64,000 nt of DNA. Origin: Dermatemys mawii (lineage: Eukaryota; Chordata; Testudines; Dermatemydidae). Within the stretch, counting starts at the first letter, position 1. Each line of letters starts with the position of its first letter. The stretch lies in contig ML677385.1 of the NCBI GenBank assembly GCA_007922305.1, forward strand, positions 3,435,235 to 3,499,234. The letters run 5' to 3'. This document shows positions 1 to 11,822 of the stretch, piece by piece. Made by a program: the position numbers and the translations under genes. The notes below the pieces were generated by a model that worked only from the letters and a program-made list of their open reading frames with translations, was not told where the DNA came from and did not search any database.

Positions 1-1785
1 GTGTTGTGCATGAACAGCTCATGTATGTATGTATCAGTGTTACAAACTTGTTATCAAATAAGAGAAAAACGTGAAGAAGCTTAATGATGGGGATGGTGGA
101 AATGGTTTGACATGTTTAATTTATTAATGGAGGAGGATTCTGTATTTTCTTGAGGCAAAAGGTTTAAGGACAAATTAGCCAGATATATGGTACAAACAAG
201 AAGCATAGATCACTCTATTGAAGTCCTGGATTTTATTGTTCTTAATTCATCAAAGTTTCCATGATGTCAGTGGGAGTCTTGCTTTGAGATGGCAGAACTT
301 GGCCCAGTCTGTAGATAAGGTCTCTCTGTTGGTGTGGCAATTGACTTTAAATGTTAAAACAACTGCCTTGTTATTCTGAACTGCCACACATTTAAAGTAA
401 ATGAGATCTTACTTTTATTTTCATTTAAAATATCTCAGCCTCCTTTCCCACTTTCCCATCCAAATTAGGCACTGAAAGAATCAAAAACACTAATTTGCAC
501 TGCACTATCAAAATGTATTGTTTTACTGTTAGTGTGAATTAATTTATATTCCTGTTGGTTCAGGTGAAATACAATATCAATAACCTTTAGTTATCAATGG
601 TCTTGAGTTTTGTTGCATTGGTTTACTTTCTGTAATTTCAATTATAAAACAATAAAGAGAAAAATACCTGTTAGTTTAATGCCCCCAGGAACAAAATAAT
701 TTACAGGAGGAATTTGAAGCAAAAGTAGTATCTTTCCCTACCCACTAAAGAGATGTGACATTCAGAGATGGCCCTGACCTAAAAAGTTTAGACCTGGATC
801 GAAACTTTCTCAAAGTATGGGGATATTTTGGTCTATAGTGATTTGGTTCAGCTCTTCATAGAGATGGGCAAGCAGCAAAATTCAGATGCAGATTAAAATT
901 TCCACAGAGCTTTGGGGTTTTGGGATCTAAGACTTTAGAAGCCCCATCTCTAATTAGAAGGCTTAGCCAATGAAGTGTTTTGATTCACTAATTCTTAAGT
1001 GACATATAGGACTCAGGTTAAAGTAAGAGGGACAAACTCCCTCTCCTCTCCTTTTCCCTAACATGGGGGAAAATGCAGCTCCCTCAGGACTCTCTCTCCT
1101 GTCTCCTCTCCCATGGTTGGTAAAGTGAGGACTTGTCAGGCAAGGGAATCTGAACAGGGAGCAAGTTGTAGCTTCACTGAGGAGCTTCTTAGACTACTTA
1201 GCTTCTTACCAGCAGCATGAGCAGATGGGAGGAGAAGAGGTGTCCTCTGTCTGCTTCTTCTGCACAAAGATCTATCCCCTCAGCAGCTCCCTCTTCCCTA
1301 CGGGAACAGAAGGGAAGGGGAGCTTCTGTAGCAGGCTCCAAGGGGAGAGAAAGATAGAAAAAATATCCCCAATACACACACCATCTCATCTCCCCAGTCT
1401 CTTTCTCTCGGCCAGCAAAATAGTGCCCACTCTCCTCCTGACTTTCCAGAGGTAAGTGGGAAGGTGAAAGAGAGAATGTGGGATCAGATGGGGTATGAGC
1501 GGAAAGAGCATAGGAGGGAGAATAGAGTAGTGAGGGCATAGGCAGGGGGGTTATATATAAGTAAAGGAAGAAGATGGTGGGAAAGTGTTGAGTGGTAAAT
1601 AAAAAATAAAGTCACATAGAAAGACTGGTGCCAAAATAGTGCAGTAAAATATTACATTAATATTTGATAGAGATGTCAGGAGGCATCAACTGTGTATGAA
1701 GCGGGGACCTGTTTTGCCAGGGAGATAATCACATGAGTTCAGTGGTCTTATGGATCAGAGAGAAGATGGCTAATATATAGTGGAG
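1..1785. other. Unassigned non-coding DNA
   Basis: I recognise no gene or repeat family here. The stretch is mixed AT-rich sequence with a pyrimidine- and purine-rich patch near 1030-1560. Overlapping short open frames on both strands near 1200-1540 look like chance frames in that low-complexity patch: they have no domain, splice or codon signal. Confidence 0.5.
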
Positions 1786-1793
1786 CCCTAGAG

Positions 1794-2103
1794 CAGGGGT
1801 AGGCAACCTATGGCACGGGTATCAAAGGCGGCACGTGAGCTGATTTTCAGTGGTACTCTTACTGCCCGGGTCCTGGCCACCAGTCTGGGGGGCTCTGCAT
1901 TTTAATTGAATTTTAAATGAAGCTTCTTAAACATTTTAAAAACCTTATTTACTTAACGTATAACAATAGTTTAGTTCTATATTATAGACTTATAGAAAGA
2001 GACCTTCTAAAAATGTTAAAATGTATTACTGCACACTAAACCTTAAATTAGAGTAAATAAATGAAGACTCAGTATACCGCTACTGAAAGGTTGCCAACCT
2101 CTG
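1794..2103 (+). mobile_element. hAT-type MITE with 8-bp target duplication
   Basis: The element starts caggggtaggcaacct and ends aggttgccaacctctg, which are inverted repeats of each other with two mismatches. It is flanked by the perfect 8-bp direct repeat ccctagag (1786-1793 and 2104-2111), the hallmark of hAT insertion. The 310-bp interior is AT-rich and non-coding, so it must have been moved by a transposase made elsewhere. A diverged relative in the opposite orientation lies at 41609-41892. Confidence 0.9.
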
Positions 2104-2111
2104 CCCTAGAG

Positions 2112-2500
2112 GTTTGGGTGCATATTTGTTGATGTTTTATCAGGTAACTTGCCTCTGACAAGTTAATGAAATACTGGGTAAACTTATTTTTTTATAATTT
2201 TTAAATACATTTCTTTTGAACTTGCTTAAAGTCTTCTAAAATGCCAGAAATTCTATCCAGTATTTCAAAATATTTGCAGGGAGCGACTCCCAGGCCCACC
2301 ATTTTTATTTATTGTTTTTACATTGTGATGTTTATAATTTAATTAATTATTATTATTGTTATTGTTATTTTATTTATTTTTAGTCCAATGGCTCCTAAAA
2401 ATGCACTAAGTGCTAACTACATACCTCCATTACCCAAACAGCTCACAATTTAAGACAACAAACAACACCTGAAAGATGGGGGAAAGGAAAACAATCAAAA
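2112..2500. other. AT-rich unassigned DNA with TTA/TTG-rich runs
   Basis: This is AT-rich sequence with degenerate attatt/gttatt runs near 2335-2380 and no coding signal. The phrase cagctcacaatttaag near 2441 resembles part of the L3-like repeat that follows, so the older repeat may begin in here. Confidence 0.4.
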
Positions 2501-2504
2501 TATA

Positions 2505-2630
2505 TTATTATTTATTATTTGTATTACTTTATCACCTAGGAGCCAATCATAAGTTGAGACCCCATTGTGCTAGGGGCTGTACAAACACAGAACAAAAAGA
2601 TAGTCCCTGCAACAAAGTGTTGCATGTTTT
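2505..2630 (+). repeat. L3-like LINE 3' fragment
   Basis: A tract reading gtattactttatcacctag, then gaccccattgtgctaggg, then gtacaaacacagaac matches the 3' region of the L3/CR1-related repeats found in amniotes, as recognised from memory. Related fragments lie at 22545-22650 (same strand) and at 26978-27062 and 43600-43676 (opposite strand). It is short, old and non-coding. Confidence 0.6.
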
Positions 2631-3718
2631 TGACCCAGGCAGCTAATCAGAGTTCAGGGCCCTGGGCATGTTCCGGGATCGGAGCATCAGAGGTTTGCCC
2701 TTCCACAGCTCCACACATTGCTTTCACGCCTGCACACGCACTGTACTTAGTTGACTAGGAGCGTCCATAGGGACAAGAGTTCATTTCAAAGATGATTTTT
2801 CTCTTGTCCACGTTCTCTTCCTACTTCACATCACCATACAGTCATCACAGCCATCAGCAAAAGTGGTGAGCATCCACTCCCATTCTGCTCTACTTCAGCC
2901 ATTGTGTGTGAATACCCAAATTTCCAGGGGCCAGATCCTGCCATCAGCCTTTTATAATGTCCCCATTGACTTCAAAGAGGAGTTCTGCTGAATAACTGAT
3001 GGCATGATTGGGCCCTGTGTATTTAATAATTAAAAGTTGTTTGTCTAAGCTAATAAATGTAAAAGGGAATGTAATAAAATATTTAATAATAAGCACAGGG
3101 AAAGCTTTGGATAATTTCCTGCCTGGAAGTTTTTTAGAAATGACATAAAAAGAGCTGAGCGTGTTCAACATGTGTGACAAAAATACGCTATGAGTAGAAG
3201 TTTATGGCAGCATTGTCTGAATAAACTCTCTAATATATTTGTCATGCCTGGATCGCTGGAACGCACCAGAATTACATCAAAATAAATGACCATGCCGGGG
3301 GGGGCCAAGATCTCAGCCTATTTAGAGTTGAGTATCAATGTGCTAGTTTTATTATATTGTGGGACTTCTGACAATGAGCAGTGGGGTAAATAATATAGTG
3401 TCCTTGTCGGATCAGTAAACACAGAGTGTGTGCAGAACTGTAAGTCCTTTACTCTCTATCTGTTGATTTTATATTTTAATCAGCTGGGGATCAGGGAGGG
3501 GCCTTACCCAGCCATAACACACGTAACAAATATGGTGTCCAAGGTTGATACTTTAGTTGCCTGATGGTCTAATATCAGCTTCCTGATGGCAGTAGAAAGA
3601 GTTGAGGATGGGCCCAGATTAAAGTAATGGAGGTTATTAAGTTTAGACATACCACAATACAGCCTGCTCTTCTGTTTGAAGCAGTAGGGGGTCCTTCTCC
3701 ATCTACATTTGAGCTGAG
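2631..3718. other. Unassigned non-coding DNA
   Basis: No gene is recognised. A short piece at about 2930-2992 carries the phrase ccattgacttcaaagagg, typical of a dispersed short repeat also seen near 9301, 43990, 50475, 54510 and 63595. Two antisense frames around 3504-3806 overlap each other and show no domain. Confidence 0.4.
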
Positions 3719-3957
3719 ATGTGTGATTCCCAACTGATGTAGACATACCTGTGTTAGTTCTGCTGGAGCTCTTGTGCTCAAAATAGGAGTGTAGAGAAGG
3801 TAGCATGGACCGTGGCTTGGGCTAGGTTCCAGAGTACATACCTACTTGGACTCCTGGGTTACTCTGTCAGCTAGTCCAAGTTGCTGCCCATGTTACCCTG
3901 GCCAACCTGCTATTTTTAGCTAGTGCAGAGCGTCTATGTGAGCTGGGAATCACACCT
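3719..3957 (+). mobile_element. Palindromic MITE with long terminal inverted repeats
   Basis: The left end (gtgtgattcccaactgatgt, then agacatacctg) is matched by the reverse complement of the right end (gtctatgtgagctgggaatc, then acac). This gives terminal inverted repeats of about 40 bp around a 160-bp core. There is no coding content. I could not see a clear target duplication, so the superfamily is left open. Confidence 0.7.
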
Positions 3958-5076
3958 ACCTAAAAGCTACCCTGATAATATAAGAAAAAGCTCTAGGACA
4001 GCATTTCTCAAACTGGGGTCTGTGGATCCTGGGGGTCCCTGAGGGAACTCCAGGGTGTCTCTGGACCTCACTGATCAACTCCTTTCCCCCTCCTCCGGGA
4101 CGATGCTAGGGAGGGGCAGGAATGATCACATACCCCTCCCCAGACACTCTGGAGGGGACACATTCCAGAGGGGAAGCGGAGAAGCTGTCCCTGTCCTGAC
4201 CCACCCACCCAGTTACAGCTGTGCTCAGGTACCTGCTGAGGAGAGGGGCTCACTGGAGTCATTCTGCTTGCCACTGCCTGCCGGGTGAGCAAAAAGGGGC
4301 ACTTATTTCTTGCAGTGACAGAGCAAAATGGGAGGGCAAAGGGGAGGAAGGAAGGGGAGCCGCTAGGGACACTGGGGATGATAATCATGGGAATCATGTG
4401 GGCGGGGTAGACGGGGTGGCAGCATAGGCCAGGGCTGGGAGTCTGTTTGGGGGCTGGCCGCAGCAAGAAAGAGAAAAGTCATGTGGCCTGGATGGGCATC
4501 TGGGAGGGCATGGGGAGCAGAAGAGCCAAGGGTTAGTGATGGTGGGGGTGTTTAGGGGAGAAATAAACCCATGGAGATGGGGGATTTCTGTGGGAGACTG
4601 GGGGAGGCAGCATCAGGGCAGTGGGGGTGAGGATTTCCAAGGCCGTCAGTGCCGTACACGGATTTGGCCTCTAGGTCAGTCACTCTGGCACTTCCTGCCC
4701 ACACTGAATTTGCTGATTTTTTAAAAAGATTGAAACAAAGAGAAGTACTGAGCACCTCTCTGGCTTGTAGGAAAAGAGTGGGGTACAGTCTGTGTACATA
4801 GTGGTATTTCAGGGGTGAATGCTCACTCACTCCATTGCCCTCCCACCCAGAATCCCAGTTCAGAAGTAAAATACCCTGGATTTCTTTCCTCACATGATGA
4901 ATCCCTTAGGATGAATTACAGTAGGACCACAATTTCCAGAGATTTTCTGTTCATGCCATCGTGTCTTCACACAAGTGACCTTGCTGAGGCCCCTATCCTT
5001 GGGGTTGATAAGAGCAGCTCAAGGCCAGTTGACTTCGCTGGACGGGGGTGTAACTGCTTGAGCACTCTAATTGGAG

Positions 5077-5200
5077 TAGTGTGACCAGCTGTCCCAATTT
5101 TATAGGGAGAGTCCTGATTTTTGGGTCTTTTTCTTATATAGGCGCCTATTGCCCCTCACTCTCTGTCCCAATTTTTCACACTTGCTGTCTGGTTACCCTA
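5077..5200 (+). mobile_element. Short MITE, copy A
   Basis: A 124-bp element with ends tagtgtgaccagctg and ctgtctggttacccta, inverted relative to each other. The body has the phrases gtcccaattttatagg and tttttcacacttgctgtctg. Copy B at 6081-6196 is the same family in the opposite orientation. The flanks share only ttgga, so the target duplication is decayed. Confidence 0.7.
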
Positions 5201-5238
5201 GGTTGGATGCTCAAGTGGTTTGAACTGGGACTGTATAA

Positions 5239-5760
5239 CAGGGGTGGGCAAACTATGTCCCGTGGGCCACATCCAGCCCACGGGACCATCCTGTCCAGCC
5301 CACCTGAGCTCCCGGCCAAGGAGGCTCCCCTAGCCCCACTCCCGCATTCCCCGGGGCCTCAGTGTGCCACGTGGGCAGTGCTCTGGGGGACGGGGCTCCA
5401 TGCGGCTGCCAGACACACTGCTGAGTGGGATGGTAAGGGGACTGGGGCTGGGGGATTGCATAATCGACAGGGAGTCCTGGGGGCAGTCTGGGAGCAGGCG
5501 GGGTTGGATGGAGCGTGGGAGTCCTGGGGGGTCTGTCTGGGGGCGGATAGGGATTGGGGTAGGAGGGGTTCTGGGAGGCCAGTTAGGGGCAGGGGTCCCT
5601 GGAGGGGGTGGTCAGGGGACAGGGAGCAGGGGGGCTTAGATAGGGGGTTGGGTCCTGGGGATGGTTAGGGACGGGGTCTCTGGAGGGGTCAGTCAGGGGA
5701 CAAGGAACAGAGGTGGTTGGATGGGTCAGGGATTCTGAAGAGAGCAGTCAGTGGGAGGAA
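5239..5760 (+). mobile_element. GC-rich hAT-like left end with imperfect minisatellite
   Basis: The sequence caggggtgggcaaac at 5239 is a hAT-type terminal motif. An 11-bp perfect hairpin follows (gtcccgtgggc at 5257-5267, gcccacgggac at 5276-5286), then an imperfect G-rich repeat with recurrent ggtcaggggacagggagcag-like units to about 5730. I did not find a matching right terminus, so the copy is probably truncated. A long plus-strand open frame across this block (5081-5668) is composition-driven. Confidence 0.5.
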
Positions 5761-6080
5761 AGTGGAACAGAATCACTCTGTTTAGCAAATTAGAGAGTAA
5801 GTGAACCAACACAATAATCATAATAAGCAAGCATGACTAGTGCCTGACAAACTGTACTTAATTCATTTATTTGACAAGTGCAGTTTTAATTATAATAGTA
5901 GTTCCTTGTATAGTAGTGTTTTGTAGTGTGTGGCTTTAAAAAGTCTTTAAAAGCAGTGAGATGAGAGCACACAATAGTGAGATGTCTGGTAAAAGCGGGG
6001 AGAAATCGGTTGGTTTTTTTATGGCAGTGAAGTGTGGATTAGTGAGATTTTACTGTAATTACCAAAAGCTGGGCTGCTAA

Positions 6081-6196
6081 TAGGGTGCCCAGACAGCAAG
6101 TGTGAAAAATCAGGACAGGGGTAATAGGCTTCTATATAAGAAAAAGCCTCAGATATTGGGACTGTCCCTGTAAAATTGGGACATCTGATCAACCTA
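6081..6196 (-). mobile_element. Short MITE, copy B, with 8-bp target duplication
   Basis: A 116-bp element with ends tagggtgcccagacag and catctgatcaaccta. It is flanked by the perfect 8-bp repeat gctgctaa (6073-6080 and 6197-6204), which fits hAT-type insertion. It is inverted relative to copy A at 5077-5200. Both lie inside the older element 3999-7005, so both are younger than it. Confidence 0.8.
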
Positions 6197-7388
6197 GCTG
6201 CTAAGGAGAACTTGATGTCTGGTGGACAGATGCAATAGATCTGCTCTGCTCCCAAAGCCAAACAGAAAGTAACAGGTCAGTGGTGATAGGAGATAAACCT
6301 GGTCTAAGGTGATCACGCTATTATCCATCCCTGGTATTACAGGCCTAAAGGGACACTCTCTGCTTATACAGCACAGAGCGAACTTGAAACAGCCAAAGCA
6401 CTCTCCCGAGTAGCAATGATGGTTCTGCTGCCTTCTGCATCTGCATCCTTCTATTGTGCTGGAATCCACTGCGTGGCATAAAGGAAAGTAAAGCTTCTCA
6501 GAGATAAGGAGGACACAGAGCTGTGAGGGAAGGGGAGGAGGCAGAGCTAGGCTCTGATATACTCAGTTTTCAGCTGGCTTAATGTCCTTGGGGAATCTTC
6601 CACAGTGGAGAATTAAGCCCGAATCTCTGAAATAGACCTGAGTAATGGATCACTGATATAAGGGCCTGGTATTCCCATTTATGTAGCTGCTGTTACAGGA
6701 AAACGGTCTCTTACATTTTTAGTTCATGGCTGGTCTTTTTAGATAAGTAATACAGACATAAAGCTGGATCAGTTGTCTCATTGGTTGGATGGGGATATAG
6801 CAGCTCAAGGGCATAAAATTCTCATTCACTTTAGCAGGATTCAAAGCCAGCTAGATAACAATCAATGACACATTTTTGTGCACTGTCCGAGCAAGACCTT
6901 GCTAATTTGCTTCTAAGTCCCCATTCTATTGTGTAGCTTAGGGGTCCCTGAAAATTTTTAAATCAAAATGGGGGTCCTGGGGTTGCTAAAATTTGTGAAC
7001 CGCCGCTCTAGGAAATATATAATAGCCAGGAAATGACTTTGATATTAGAATGTGCAAGGGAAAATCCATTCACACAAATTCATTCATGCTCCACAAAAAT
7101 GTCCAAATATGTGTTATAAAATGGACAGGAAAAGAATGCTCCATTTGATTACATAGAAGAGAAAAATCACACACACAGATTGCTGATTAAAGATGCTGAA
7201 TGGGCAAACTGAGAGATTGAAATCATGTATTTAAGCATGGGCCCTAATGGTCTTCTATATCTTTGAGCTCCATACTAACTGGGGTAATGAATATTGTATT
7301 GTGGACGCTATGAACTGAACTGAGATCAATAACTTGATTCGCAGGATCCACAGACAGACATCTGATGATAAAATATTTTAGTTAAAAC

Positions 7389-7632
7389 TAGGGCTGTCAG
7401 TTAATTGCAGTTAACTCAAAACAAATTAACTTGATTAAAATTAATCATGATTAATTGCACTGTTAAACAATAATAGAATATTGTACCAATTTACATTCAT
7501 TAGAAATATTTATAATACATTTAAATTGGTATTCTATTATTAACAGTGCAATTAAAACTGTGATTAATTGTGATTAACTTTTTAAATCTTACAATTAATC
7601 GTGATTAATTTTTTAATTGTTCGACGTCCCTA
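7389..7632 (+). mobile_element. AT-rich MITE derived from the 11823-13439 hAT family
   Basis: The element starts tagggctgtcag and ends gacgtcccta. The flanks gttaaaac (7381-7388) and gtttaaaac (7633-7641) differ by one inserted T. About 100 bp at each end, with repeated attaatcatgattaat-like phrases and cactgttaaacaat, matches the ends of the larger element at 11823-13439. It is therefore an internally deleted relative without coding capacity. Confidence 0.85.
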
Positions 7633-7789
7633 GTTTAAAACTGATCTTGAATCCAAACCAATGACCTAGAAATGAAGTGCTCCATATTCCATATATTAAA
7701 TAATTAAAAAATAAACCATACATTTTAGTATATGTAATGTAGATTAGCTATTATTTTCTGCATCAGAATGAGAAGAATTAACAATAGTA

Positions 7790-7880
7790 ATACCTAGCTC
7801 TTAGATAGCATTTTCATCGACAGATCTTAAAGTGCTTTACAATCTTTAATGTATTTATTATCACAACCACCCTGTTTTGT
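7790..7880 (-). repeat. MIR/CORE-type SINE, 3' part
   Basis: The phrases cagatcttaaagtgctttac and gtatttattatcacaaccac match the 3' portion of the tRNA-derived SINE seen in fuller form at 13510-13775 and 21510-21730, here in reverse orientation. It is short and old. Confidence 0.55.
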
Positions 7881-9300
7881 TTTTACTTAGACATTTTTAC
7901 TACATAAATTAGGAACAGACAGGACATGAGCGGGCAAAGAAGCAAATACAAATGCTTATTACTGACCTGGTCCAAGGTTCTGCCTTTCACTTTGAAAGAG
8001 ATGTGTCTGGAATTAAGAAATCCTACTTTTAGGTGCATAAGCACCTTTGTAAAAAGACATGATCACTGAGAAACTGTTGGAGGTAAAGAACCCACACCAT
8101 ATCAGAATGATATAGCCATATAAAATTGTCATCTGACAAATGAAATCTATTGTAAAAGATAATCTAACACTGGCAGATAATATAATTAATAAACTATTCT
8201 CAAAGGGTTTAGTTATATGAACAAAAAGGAGACTGCTCTTTTGCACCATCTAGTGACAATGAGAAATGCACAATTAGACTTAAGCTCCCAGATCTTTCAC
8301 AATATTTCTATTACAATATTCAAGATTTCACTGGGTTTGTAGTTGAATGCATTGAACTATTCCTGACTGTAAGGCACATCTGTAAAATATCTAATAAGAA
8401 TGTTACCCTGGCATTAGATTGGTGTAATAAGGAGATCATCATACAATTGATTACAGACAATTGTACTCTGAAAGCAAACCAATATTGTTATAAAGAGGGG
8501 AATTTCACCTGAAAGGAGATTCAATTAGGGAAGAAATTATTGTCATTTTAATGGTAGATATTCTTCCCTGAAGGCAGGAATACATTGCTATAATAATGTG
8601 ATTTCTTTAGTAAAGGTAGTTTCTTCTTGATGCTCCATGAATTAAGATCAATAAAACTTTTTTTTTTAACCTCTCTTGATAGAACTACCTACTGTTCGTA
8701 CAGGGGTCCTCTGAACTGCCAGTCCAAAATTATACATACAGAATTCATACATATTTTATAATCTACGTAAGTAAAACAGTATTGAGAGCTTAAACAATAT
8801 GCATAATATATCAGTCTGTATTCTGGAGTGGCAATATTCCCTTTTTAGTTAAATTTGCAATCAGCTTCCATTCTAAGTGCTCGTTCCTGTCAAACCTACT
8901 TCCCATAAGTAACATTTACTCAGATAGTAATTCCCATGATAGGAAATGGGACTGTCTGCATGAGGAAAAAGACTGCCCATGAGAGTAAAGAGCAGAAGGA
9001 TTGGCCCCTAGTGTTTTATTTAAGCAAGCCTATAACTTTACATTGAAACTTCCTGTTTTTCTCTGCCACAAAAGGGGAACATTTTCTGTAAAATACATAC
9101 AAAATTGTTCAATAGATTCCAAGTTACAGGCCATTTCACAGTTATCTGAGTTTAAATGTTCACTTATTTGTGTCCCTCTAGCTCAAAAATAACTTGTTCA
9201 TGACCGTTAAATATCTTTGAAAACTTGTGCATTGGCAATATTTGAAGGAAATAGATGGCAGCTAAGCAAAGTTATTTAAGATTTTTGTTATTCATAATTT
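7881..9300. other. Unassigned AT-rich DNA
   Basis: I see no gene, splice-flanked exon or recognised repeat. Open frames on both strands (for example 8013-8249 and 9001-9192) are short, AT-driven and without domain character. Confidence 0.45.
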
Positions 9301-9392
9301 GGGGCCCAATCTTGCTTCCATTAGTGTCAACAGGTGGTGTGGGGGTTTTGTTCTTTTTTGTTGTTTTACCATTGACTTAATTGGGAGCAGGA
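9301..9392 (+). repeat. Dispersed short repeat with ccattgactt core
   Basis: Starts ggggcccaatcttgcttcca and ends accattgacttaattgggag, which are roughly complementary halves of a short palindromic repeat. Similar half-copies occur at about 2930, 43990, 50475, 52012, 54510 and 63595. A (TA)n microsatellite (about 9394-9412) follows directly. Confidence 0.5.
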
Positions 9393-10464
9393 GATATATA
9401 TATATATATATAAAAGTAGAGTATGCAATGGTGTTGTCTTCTATTAGCTGGTGACATCTTAGAAAGAAATAAGGCTATTTGTGTAGAGAGCAATGCTTGT
9501 AGCCAAATGATTCAAATTGCTGGAAGAGGGACTGCATCCAGAGATATCTTGGTTTAGCAACTTGACTAACCGGCAGCTGAAGAGCAGGCAACATTTTGGA
9601 GAAGAGGGTCCTCAGACAAATTTGAAAACATTTGGTCTACATTTTTAGAAAAATTTGATTAATTCCTAGCAGCTGACAAACAAGATGTTGCTCACTTTTC
9701 CCTCCCAGCTCCCATTCCATTCTTTTACCTTTTATTTGTGTGGTTATTGTTTTTGTTTGTTTAGTTGTTCTGTTGTTGTTTGTTTGTTTGTTTTCTGTTC
9801 TCTCCTGATTTGGGAAGCAGAAATCAATAAAATATAAATTAAAAAAAAATTCTCCCTTTCTATGCTGTTGTCTCCATCAGTTTTGCTAATGGAACATTTT
9901 GTCTCATTTCCCTGTAATGGCCATTTTGTAATTTTTTTTCTATTCTTGCCCTTAGAAATGATCCATTGCGTGATCCCATTCCAAACTCTAATTATATTTC
10001 AAAATTTGTGGTGTAATGCAACTTCAAGGGACAGATCAAGGGACCTGAAGATACATTAGACACTTTGCACACATGTTTAAAAAGAGCCATCTTAAAGGTT
10101 TTATTTTTTATCTCAATAGCACTTACGTGGTTAAATGAAATGTTTCTGAGAATCTTCTAGTTGTCAAGGAGACTTAATCAGAAACATTTAAAGGATTTAG
10201 AGATTTTTTTTTTTGTTGATGTTCCAACAGTTATCTAAATCAAGCTTAAAATGAGGCTGTGCTTGCAACCTTTACTACTGGACCTCCATAATAAATAAAC
10301 CACACCTGCAGGGACTCCTGGACCTCCAGTTCTTCTAGGTACAATCATTTGAGTTAAAAGGAGGATCTACAGCAAACCAAGCTTTCTGTGAGTGGGAGCA
10401 TTTACAGGCTGATAGGATGTATTCCCAGTTCTGGGAAGTAATTTGATTAATTTCATCTTGCGGA
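9393..10464. other. Unassigned DNA with simple repeats
   Basis: Contains a (TA)n run at 9394-9412, a TTTG/TTG-rich run near 9745-9795 and poly-T/poly-A tracts. No gene is recognised. A collagen-like phrase near 10312-10338 (Gly-Pro-Pro in one frame, between AG and GT) is noted separately as rejected. Confidence 0.4.
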
Positions 10465-11645
10465 ATTCAGACTAGTTCTCCATTTATCAAGGTCATTTTG
10501 AATTCTAATCCTGTCTTCCAAAGTGCTTGCAACCCTTCACAGTTTGGTGTGCATCAGCAACTTTTTAAAGCATATTCCCCACTTTATTATCCAAGTCATT
10601 AATAAGAATATTGATCCCTCCATGTGTCCCCACTAGATACATTCTCCAAGTTTGACAGTGAACCATTAATGACTGTTCTTTGAGTATGGTCTTTCAAGCA
10701 GTTGGGCACCCACCTTATAGTAATTTCATATAGACTGTGTTTCCGTAGTTAGTTTATGAGAATGTCCTGTGGGGCTGTGTCAAAAGCCTTACTAAAATCA
10801 ATATATAGGATGTCTAATGCTTCCCCTTATTCAGTAGGCCAGGAACCCTGAATTGGTCTTTGACAATTCCGTGAGGGCTCTTCCTTATATTATCCTCTAC
10901 ATACATACAAATTGATTGTTTAATAATTTGTTTCAGTATCTCTTCAGGTATTGAAATTTTCTGACTGATTTATAATTCCCTGGGTCTTTTTTGTTCCCTT
11001 TTTTAAAGATGGGTACTATGTTTGCCCTTCTCCAATCATCTGGGACTTCAGCCATTCTAAAGATAATTGCTAACAGTTCAAGATTGCTTCAGCTAATTCC
11101 ATATGTACCCTAGACTACATTTATCAGGCCTTGCTGACTTGTGTACACTTATCTAAATATTCAGTGACCTGTTCTTTCCGTATTTTCGCTTGTGTTCCTT
11201 CCCCTGTTAACCATTTTAATGAAGACTGAAGCAAAACAAGCATTAAACACATCAGCCTTCTTAATGTCTTCTGTTATTAGTTCTCCTTTCCTGCAAAGGG
11301 AAGAGGACCTGTACTTTCTTTAACCTGTTTCTTGTCCTAATGGATATAAAGAACCTTTTATTGTTTGATGTCATTTGCTAGGTATAACTCATTTTGTGCC
11401 TTACTCTTTCTGATTTTGTCCCTACATGCTTGTGCTATTCTTTTATACTCCTCCCTAGCAATTCACCCATGTTTCTACTTTTCATAGTATTCTTTCTTGA
11501 TTTTCAGGTCATTAAAAAGTTCCTGATGGAGACATATTGAGCTCTTATTCATATTCATACTATCCTTCCTTCACATTAAAATAGTTTGCAGTTGTACCTT
11601 TCATACTGTCTTCTGGAGATATGCCAGCTCTCCTGAACTATGGTG
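10465..11645 (-). mobile_element. CR1 LINE fragment, reverse transcriptase region, degenerate
   Basis: Read on the minus strand, the segment encodes CR1-type reverse transcriptase with frameshifts and stops. About 11050-10970 gives DDWRRANIVPIFKKGNKKDP followed by GNYK, the conserved block of chicken-repeat-1 elements. About 10830-10740 gives a recognisable IDFSKAFDT block preceding a broken VP(Q)DILIN stretch. The product would be the endonuclease/reverse transcriptase of ORF2, used in target-primed retrotransposition. The copy is 5'-truncated and inactive. Confidence 0.9.
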
Positions 11646-11822
11646 GAGTTAGATGTGAACCAAACCCTACATGTGCATGTAGAAGTTTGAGTTTAATCAG
11701 TTTGATTCTCCCCATGAGTCCTGCCCATTTCTGTGCCCCAGGCACCATCTCCCACACTCTGCCTCCACAAGAAGCCTTGCTCTCGCACACCACCAAACCT
11801 CACCAGTTGAAGACATCTAAAG
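11646..11822. other. Unassigned spacer between CR1 and hAT element
   Basis: Carries no recognisable repeat or coding signal. Confidence 0.4.

Larger units (their letters stand above)
3999..7005 (+). mobile_element. Old 3-kb hAT-type element with nested insertions
   Basis: The left end cagcatttctcaaactgggg and the right end aaaatttgtgaaccgccg are degenerate inverted repeats of the hAT CAGNGGTTCTCAAAC type. The flanks carry the perfect 8-bp direct repeat ctctagga (3991-3998 and 7006-7013). Inside are a GC-rich block with another hAT-like end at 5239 and two copies of a small MITE in opposite orientation (5077-5200, 6081-6196). No transposase is readable. Short open frames inside the GC-rich block (about 4055-4430 and 5081-5668) are products of base composition. 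Confidence 0.75.

Noticed and set aside
4068..4466. 132-codon antisense frame
   Set aside because: It lies in the GC-rich part of the hAT element beginning at 3999. It is Pro/Ser-rich low-complexity, with competing plus-strand frames.
5081..5668. 195-codon plus-strand frame
   Set aside because: It runs through a G-rich imperfect minisatellite inside hAT-derived DNA. High GC removes stop codons, and the translation is low-complexity Gly/Arg/Trp.
10312..10338. Short AG...GT bounded segment with a collagen-like Gly-Thr-Pro-Gly-Pro-Pro phrase
   Set aside because: Only 27 bp, the third triplet breaks the Gly-X-Y pattern, and no further collagen exons are seen nearby.
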